The translations under genes were made by a program, and so were the position numbers. From Gigantopelta aegis (lineage: Eukaryota > Mollusca > Gastropoda > Neomphalida > Peltospiridae), in assembly GCF_016097555.1 (NCBI RefSeq), contig NC_054701.1, positions 36,005,511-36,069,510 of the forward strand: a stretch of 64,000 bases of DNA. The letters run 5' to 3'. Position 1 is the stretch's first letter. Each line of letters opens with the position of its first letter. The notes under the pieces are model-generated. The model made no database searches. It was not told the origin of the DNA and worked only from the letters and a program-made list of their open reading frames with translations. Positions 56,403 to 64,000 of this stretch are shown here, in pieces.

Positions 56403-56649
56403 CTATCACCCGAGCCCTGGATACACAGAACCTGCAGTGTCATCCTGGTAATTATCATGCATGTGGGGTCATACACCCATAAAAATAAAATAAAAATCCG
56501 TTGTTGCTAGTAGAAACATGCAGCAAGTTTGCACTGAAGACTGACACAAATGCCAAATGCTGACATCCAATTTTTTTGTTTGTTTTTTTTAATTTAGAAA
56601 TTAACAAAAAAAAAACTGCATGTCTATATATATATATATTAATTTGTAG

Positions 56650-56809
56650 AGACTGTCTTGGAAAATCCCTACATAAAGTTTATGGACTATATTCAATGAA
56701 GACTTTAGAAGAAAATGACTTAAAGAAAAAGTTGATGGACAATATATTGAATGTCAGACAAAAATGTATCAGAAAAGCTCTCCTTCCAAACATCATAGCT
56801 GAGATTTAA
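56650..56809 (+). other. Exon-like ORF of unknown origin ending in TAA and an A17 tract
   Basis: After an acceptor-like TATATATTAATTTGTAG the frame reads RDCLGKSLHKVYGLYSMKTL, then EENDLKKKLMDNILNVRQKC and IRKALLPNIIAEI, stop. About 17 A follow the stop almost directly. Composition looks protein-like (charged, amphipathic) but I do not recognise the family. It may be a terminal exon of an unseen plus-strand gene, a retroposed 3' fragment, or chance. Confidence 0.25.
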
Positions 56810-56865
56810 AAAAAAAAAAAAAACCTATTAAAATGACAAAACAAAATAATTAGTCTTGGTATTAT

Positions 56866-56871
56866 TTTATT
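56866..56871 (-). terminator. Candidate distal poly(A) signal for the minus-strand gene at the right edge
   Basis: AATAAA on the minus strand at the left edge of the SINE-poor 57-63.7 kb region. Other AATAAA words occur closer (for example near 58385), so which is used is open. Confidence 0.2.
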
Positions 56872-57199
56872 GACATTTTTTGGCCATAAAACAACATTTA
56901 CATACATAATATTATGAGAAGCACAGAAAAACATTTCTATGCATCTCTTGAAAGTCCCGTCATCAATCAGCCAGCTATCTGCAATAGTGTGTGTATGTAT
57001 GTGTATACAGATATACATGTAGGCATGAAGCTGAGTACCAGCAATAATCTCATAGTGACAATCACAGATATTTAAGTACACAATAGACAGACCTTGTATT
57101 TCACATCAATATCCATTTGTTACATCATTACCAGGCATAAACTATGATAGAGAGAGATGAGAACACTATGCAATACGAAATGATGCCATGTCAGTGTGT

Positions 57200-58145
57200 G
57201 GGAGTGAAATGCTAGACTACTTAAGCTGCCAGTTAAATGCCCATGTCTAAAGACTCGTCTACACATTGCCAAGTTTTTGTTATTTTTAACCTGGGTTAAA
57301 CATCTATATGGTGAAAAATGCAGAGCTAAATTGAAATGCTAGACTAAGCTGCCATTGAAATGTTCATGTCTAAAGGCTTGTCTACACAAGTTTTATTTTA
57401 ATCCTAGGTTAAGCATCTATATGGTGAAAAGTACATAGCTAAATTGAAATGCTACACTAAGCTGCCAGTGAAATGTTCATCTTTAAAAAAACATCTACAC
57501 AAGTTTTGTTATTTTTATCCTGGTTTGAGCATCTACAAGGTTGAAAATGCAGAGCTAAATTGAAATGATAGACTAAGTTGCCAGTGAAATGCCCATATCT
57601 AAAGACTCATCTACACATGTTTTCTTTTGAACTTGGGTTAAGCAACTACATGTACGTGGTGAAAAATGCTGAGCTAAACTCTAATCCAGGTTATGTTACC
57701 TCAGGGTTCAGACTCGCTGTTACCTGGGTTAACTCACATTCCTGTGTAGATGGATACCCCAGGTTAAATTGTAGTCTGTTGGGTTATAGAGGTCATGGCA
57801 GTTGTTTGTTTACTTCCACTTTTTACAGCACATGAAAACCTTTCACAAAATGAAAATTTAAATGATAAAATTAAAGAAAAATTACTGATGAAAAAGGAGG
57901 TGAATTGAATAGGATCACATATATAGATTGTGTTTTTTTTTTGTTTAAAAAAAAAAAAAAAAAACATTCTCTCGGAGTACTGCCAATACCTCATCAAATA
58001 ATTTCAAAATTCAATGTTATCATGGTCCAGAGACACTAACCCAAGTTATTTTAATACTTCATATAGCCACACCAGATTTAACCAGTGTTCACATAACCCA
58101 GGTTATTGTTAATCTAGGTTAAAGCAACATCTGTGTAGATAGTTT
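57200..58145. repeat. About 113-bp tandem repeat with TTAACC/GGTTAA palindromes
   Basis: CTAGACTAAGCTGCCAGTGA, TCTAAAGACTCGTCTACACA, CCTGGGTTAAGCATCTA and GGTGAAAAATGCAGAGCTAA recur four times (units near 57212, 57338, 57451, 57566). Further right the words reverse (CTGTGTAGATGG, CCCAGGTTAAATT, CTAGGTTAAAGCAACATCTG), suggesting a foldback about 0.9 kb long. Confidence 0.75.
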
Positions 58146-61100
58146 ATATCACAAAATGATACTTGTGATGGCCACTGTGTAGCTGAATCATAATAAATCA
58201 GTAAATAAAACCGACTTCAGGTTCATTTATTTAGATGTCTTGATAACTGCACGAGTCATACAAAGATTCCACTTTAGTGTTTAATTCCCTATCTACAGAA
58301 TCAATACCTTTTTTTTTGCTTAGATATTCCTAGTAAGAACTTTTAAAATTTAACAGGCAGTAAATAAGCCAGTGTCAGCCAGTATTTTATTATGAATAAA
58401 CAAAACAGAAACAGACTTGGCAAGAGAGAATATTGTACATTACAAAAACAAGATATCCTAAAAATAAATGAAGAATTTGACAAGAAGTATAGCACCAGCT
58501 ATTGTCCACAAATGAACACAAATAAAGCTAATAAATGGGAAGGTAAACCATAGTGAACACAAAACTGTAATTAACAAAACTAATAATAATTTACATAAAT
58601 CATACTAATCAACAACTGAATAAAAGATAACATATTGCATAGAAGAAAAGCACAAAATATACATTAAAATATATACATGTTTCTTTTTAACAGGTACATT
58701 AATTTTTTTTTTTTGAGACAAAAGCAGATAGTTATGGCCAATTGCCTAGAACTTTGATACACATTTGTCAAGAAGTACTTCTGGCAGCAAAACCCATAAG
58801 CAGACTACTGCTAAATAATACTGAATATCTTTTAACACCTGTAATATATATCAAATCCATTGGGTTTTTTAAAAATTCAACAGAATCTATCTACAACTGA
58901 AATTGTGTATTAAAGAAAAGGATGAAGAAAGGAGGAGGAGGTCTGTCCAATTTATGAGTTACACTAAGACATGATGTTTTTGGTCAATTGGACACTTTAA
59001 ATTAGTTGTAGTTACTAAATTACCAATGTCCATGCCTAGTTTCCTGCTGCTATCACATGCAAACAAGTCCAAATTTTACATTCTTTGTTCAACATGTTTA
59101 ATGCTGCTATCATTAGACTATTTACAGACCAGATGTGCAAATTCTAAAATAAATGTACATAAATATACCGTAAGTCAATAACTTCAACATTCAAAATTAA
59201 TTTTGTTGAAAAATTAACTATTGCTGATCCAACGTCTTTGAGAAACTGCTGTGCATAACCTTCAAATTAATGCAAATATTTATTTTAAAAAAAATATTAC
59301 TCATTATGAGTAACAGTACAAATAGTTCAAAGAAACAATTTAATTTTTATTAAGTAAATATAATTGGTCAAAACACCAACAGACACCTTACTTCAAGGTG
59401 AGTACAAGTTGTCAATATTAAATATAATACATCAAATAAATTGTGACTACACATTAAAATTCAGCCAATAAATAAAACACGAAAAAAAAGACAGATTATG
59501 GCAGTGCAATGAAATCACAAAAACAACTAAAGGAGGGAACATGGTGTCATCCGTAACAGCACAGTCATTAGTTTTCTAATCAATACAAAATTCCAAAGCC
59601 AAATCAGGGGATCATCAAGTCCAACATGGTAAATTATGTTAAAATGTGGAAACTTAAGTGGTTACTCAAAGAAATCTGAAAGAAAGATCCTTGCTGTCTG
59701 AGGGTTATATTGTTGGCATGTGGCTAAAATCTACCCATCACCTAAAAAAAAAAAAAAAATGAAAAATTCCAACTTAAAAACAAAACAAAAACATCTAGGC
59801 CTGGTGCTTATAAAACGTTTAGAGACTAGACTCGACTCTAATAACAGTATGAGATATGTCATGACAATGCCATACAAATTGTATGTGTGTGACGTCATTA
59901 GAGATTGAGTCTGGCTGTGTGTGGGGGGGGGGGGGGGGGGGGGGGGAGGAAATGGTGAGTCTTGTTTGTCATATCAAGGCAGTTCCAAGACCATATATGT
60001 TGATAGGAAACAAGACTTTATTGTGATCGAACCTTACTATGTGGTGACTGAATGAGTTATAACTACAGAAGGACTTGACCTGTATCATGTCTGGAATGAA
60101 ATGAGTTGTACCAATGGGATGTGACCTGTACCATTGTCTTGACTGAAATAGCTCTGGAGTGATTTAAAGATACATTATTACTGTCTCATCCCATAACATT
60201 GTTTTCTAATGCAAAATATAAATCCTTGTATATTTATAGCTTATTTCCATCAAAGCATGGTGCAAATCATTCCGTAGCTACAATTTATGTAAGGTATGTT
60301 TACATGGTACAGGTCAAATAATTCCATAGCCAAACTCATTAAAGGCATCAAATTGGACATGTCAAATCCTTTTGTAGCTACAACTCTGTCATCACATGGT
60401 GCAGGTCGAATGCTTTTATAGCAACAACTCATTTCAGTTACCCGTTTTACCACATAGTGAAAGCCAAATCCCTTCAAAGATATAACTGATTTTAGTCATC
60501 GCACTTTACAAGTCAAAATTACCATCAAGTTATATTTTACAAATGATCAAATTACTATCATGTAAGACTCTTATAAACAAGTTGTCATGTCAGTACGTCT
60601 TTTTTACTTGAGTATGTAATGAGGAGGAAAATGTGTTTAATAACAGACCAATTCAGTTTTACTTTAAACAATGCCATCATCAGATCACACATTCCTGAAG
60701 TGCAAGCTAATTTAAGACCAGTGATAGGGCTCACACTGGAACAAATTTTAGTTTAGCCAATTATGGGAAATGTAGAGTATTCCCTTGAAAAATCATTAAA
60801 ATGTGGTTAATTTAAGGAATATTTTATTAGCCAGTCTAAATATTGTAGCCATTTTGTATAAAAATTAGCTATTCGCTAATTTGGCAATGTACAGGGTGAG
60901 CCCTGAGTGAATAAAATTGCTGTACAGCTGCATGTACAAGCAGACAAGTCATACAAAATTCAATTTTGGTGGATATGAAAGTAATTATAGGTGTATATGA
61001 TCTACATATTGCAGGTATGCATAATACAAAATAAAAGTGTATACAAGAAAAATACAATCAAAACAAGTCAAGGTAAGCACTATCAACAGTGTCACTATAA

Positions 61101-63598
61101 TAACAATAATCACTAAATCTATCTGATGATTGTCAAACAAGATTCTGCATAAGGAGATATAAAGATTTGCACGTGGGCATCACAGGAACATATTTTAGAG
61201 TTAAATGCAATCATGTTTCTTATATTGTTTTTAAAAAGGAAAGTTTGGCATACAAGTGCCAAACAATAAAAAACATATGCTCTAGAGCAAGAAGAAACCC
61301 ATTGCCAATTTTCCTCTTTTAAAACAAAATCAGCATCAACAGTCTTATACACTTTTCTGCATTCAGAAGAGTGTATACTGTAGACTTTATAATACAAGGC
61401 TAGATTAAATCCACTGAGCAAACTTCCAGAAGTACATATCTTTTGTTTTGCATAAAATGCTTATTTTGAGCTACTACAAAGACCACATTCACCATAAATA
61501 TATTAGATTTGCCATATTTGATAATTTAAGCAAGCAAGTACTGTAGTGATTTAAAAAAAACCTCCTATTAAATAGTACTTGATAACTAAGGTTTTATCTT
61601 TGACATTTTAAATTGTTCAAAGAAGACTGAAAAAGGCCATTAGAGTAAGTCCAACTTTCAAATATGGGGTCCCGGGCTATGACTTACATGTAACTGGCTA
61701 TACCTTAAATTAGCCAATGTTGAAGTACATGTATCAACCATGAACCCTTCTAGACATTTTTTGTTTTATGTTCATATAACAAACAACAGATCTATAAGCA
61801 TGACACAGCCCTGTTAAGTTGAACTCTAAAAAGCAGACTACATTAGTAAGCTTAGCACCAATTTTGTATTAAATACATAAAATTAATTTTAATACTGATC
61901 CGTTTCTGAAGCTTCACAAAAAGCCAATGGCAATGTCTTTATGTCAGCTGGTCTGCTACGTTCATTACTGAAGGCGTTTTAAAATGTTAAAATTAACAGT
62001 TAAACCTTTCTACGCAGGTAAGAGCTAAAGCACTTTTTTATGGTCATCACAGGTTAAGTGGTCATCAGAGGTAAAAAGTGTTAAAAAGTATTTTATACAG
62101 TCATCGTAAGTAAAGTGTTCTGCAATAATAAACAACATTTCATACAGTCTTCCTAGGTTAAATATTTCTGTGAACAATCAATCTGTTGAAGTGTCCATTA
62201 AGCAACTTTAAATTCATGTGATCCATCAACCAATTACCTAGTGAATCGTTACACATTCTTAAATTAAAAGTTGCAAACTTCTGAAGATATTATGGGCTGA
62301 ATTTACAAAGCCTGTTTATGTCCTACACACACGTGTAACTACATACACTTACAATACTTAAACACTTATATTTAAGAAAAACATGCTTTGTAAATCCGGC
62401 CCTATGTTTCAATAAAAGCTTCAGGTAATTTATTGGTTAAGCAAATATACTTGATGTAACTGAGCAATTGGTTACCTAGGTTAAAACAATCACACAAACC
62501 GACTTCTCGTTACTTAAGATTTTGAAACATCGTCCTCGGCTGTAGTGAAGTGTTGAAATACTTTGTCCACACTGGTAAAAGCTTTGAAGTACATGTATTT
62601 CTGAAGTCTTCAAATACTAATGACTAGAAGAACATCAAATTGACAAGTCATAATATATGCAATCATATAGTTTACTAAGTCAAAATCGGCATCTGTGTAA
62701 AGCGGCATGACCTAATACAGTTTAGACAAAGAGTTCAGTGATTTTTGTATTCGGAGTCGATTTGAAATTCTAGCTACATGCAATCAATTAATGTTTATGC
62801 ACATAATAATGGCTGGCAAGTGCCAAAACCAGATGTCACATTCATTCAGAATTTCATTTCATCGCACACAAGCATTACCTACAATAATATAAAGGCTGTG
62901 ATACGATACATCTTAATCCTCTCCACAATAAAACCTTTCACGCCAAATGAAAACATTACAGTTATAAAACACAAGACACTCGAGTAACTGGCCATAAAGC
63001 TGTCATCTAAGTACATTTTTAATACCGGTATTTAAAATAGACCAAACATATATTTCTGTCTATTCCCATGACTCAACTTATCATTCTACATTCATTAGAT
63101 TATAAGCTAGTGCTATAGAAAAAAAGTCTCAAGACTTAACTTATCATAGTAGGTAAAGTTAAAGTAGCATCTTGGTTCAGGTTGCCAGCTGTATGGACAA
63201 CCTAAAGTTACTATTTAGTTGGGATATTCAAGTGTTTTACGGTAACAGTTTAGTGTGATGGTAACCAGGAAAATGTTTAATGATGTTCTAATCCAGATGT
63301 CCGTCTAAACCAGACTGATTTTATACTGCAATCATTGTAGATAACACTAGAAACACACTAATCCTGTACTCTTTATCTATAACAAGTATATCCATCTTCA
63401 AAAGTCCCGACAAAAATCTAGTGTTGTACTATGTCCTCTCTCTTTCTCTCTGAAAAATGCAAGCTTTTATACTGGCACAGCCACAATTGTTTGTATACTA
63501 TTGCATAGGTGTCATTATCCAACAAATAGGTCTCATGTCATCCTTCAGCTCCAATTAAAAACAAAGCCCCTTTCTTCTCAGTTTTACACTCGGCATAC

Positions 63599-63629
<31 letters not shown>

Positions 63630-63769
63630 ATCAGTTTTGCACATACCACACACCCTTTTCCATCAGTTTTGGACATGGTATGCGACAATGTCTGTGATTC
63701 TGTTTGTGTCTGTTTGTGAGCCCGAACAGCATTATGAGGTATGGTTCTCCATGTGAGGCAGTTTTTACA
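58146..63769. other. 5.6-kb AT-rich, SINE-free stretch; possible 3' UTR of the right-edge gene
   Basis: No coding exon and no SINE seen. Poly-G tract at about 59922-59946 and poly-C tract at 63601-63629. It follows directly, on the minus strand, the stop codon at 63770. A single long 3' UTR would explain the lack of SINEs, but downstream intergenic DNA is equally possible. Confidence 0.4.
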
Positions 63770-63925
63770 TCAGGAATCGAGGAGAGACGCATCGGGTGCA
63801 GTCAACACGTACGGATCTACCAGGTCGGGGGTTGTGGAACGCAATCGTTGTGACGACTTCTTACTCCTCGACCGGCTGCCCTCTTTACTGTGGTCTTTGT
63901 CCAACATCCGCATATGTTTTTGAGT
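63770..63925 (-). CDS. Last coding exon of an unrecognised gene (5' partial)
   Basis: Minus-strand acceptor CTTTTCTCATAG, then 51 codons and TGA. The reading contains QKHMRMLDKDHSKEGSRSRS, then KKSSQRLRSTTPDLVDPYVL and TAPDASLLDS. An S/R/K-rich stretch precedes a short acidic/hydrophobic tail, a pattern of phospho-regulated C-termini. Of the three frames, phase 0 runs longest; phase 2 stops early and phase 1 stops at TGG TAG. Upstream exons lie beyond the window. I do not recognise the family. Confidence 0.55.
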   Translation of the reverse strand, partial: TQKHMRMLDKDHSKEGSRSRSKKSSQRLRSTTPDLVDPYVLTAPDASLLDS

Positions 63926-64000
63926 CTATGAGAAAAGGAAGAGAAAATATATAGATTAGACCGAACTCTCATTAGGGTTTTTTGGGGTGGTTTTTTTTAC

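Overview
This is invertebrate nuclear DNA, most likely from a mollusc and probably a gastropod. It is AT-rich, with spliced genes, GT-AG introns and many tRNA-headed SINEs whose cores (near 'TATAAAAGATCCCTTGCTGC') I associate with mollusc genomes. The phylum is an inference. The gene content fits: a Pox-neuro-type Pax gene and an intron-rich PARP3 gene.

Layout. (1) 1-7.2 kb, plus strand: a 5'-truncated Pox-neuro-like gene, exons 19-239, 1057-1501 and 6750-7141, ending in a stop codon; both introns are included. (2) 7.2-11.8 kb: intergenic DNA with a MITE, a dispersed repeat pair, old SINEs, a long (CT)n tract and a possible relic of a pogo/Tigger-type transposase. (3) 11.8-23.8 kb: AT-rich DNA almost without SINEs and without recognisable coding exons. 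It could be a very long 3' UTR or terminal non-coding part of the next gene, and starts with back-to-back poly(A) signals at about 11.82-11.85 kb. (4) 23.8-43.3 kb, minus strand: PARP3 with ten coding exons. They join in frame without a stop into 532 codons, with a WGR domain, a PARP regulatory domain and an ADP-ribosyltransferase domain with the H-Y-E triad. The introns hold an 82-bp satellite array, several MITEs, a hAT-like element and many SINEs. (5) 43.3-54.9 kb: repeat-dense DNA upstream of the PARP3 start codon. A TATA/CCAAT/CRE-like cluster at about 54.5 kb, followed by a good splice donor, could be a distal promoter and non-coding first exon for PARP3. A perfect 64-bp inverted repeat lies behind it. 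(6) 54.9-63.77 kb: repeats, a small unexplained plus-strand exon-like ORF ending in an A tract, then SINE-poor DNA that may be the 3' UTR of a third gene. (7) 63770-63925, minus strand: the last coding exon of an unrecognised gene.

The genes have no evident functional link; they are ordinary neighbours. I see no new gene system. The unusual material is structural: a satellite array ending 17 bp from a PARP3 splice donor, SINEs built from exchangeable heads and tails with clear target-site duplications, a perfect long palindrome, a miRNA-sized hairpin, and a 40-bp tandem repeat whose every unit carries splice-site consensus. Exon limits were derived by hand from splice consensus, reading-frame continuity and family knowledge; nothing was searched or aligned by computer.
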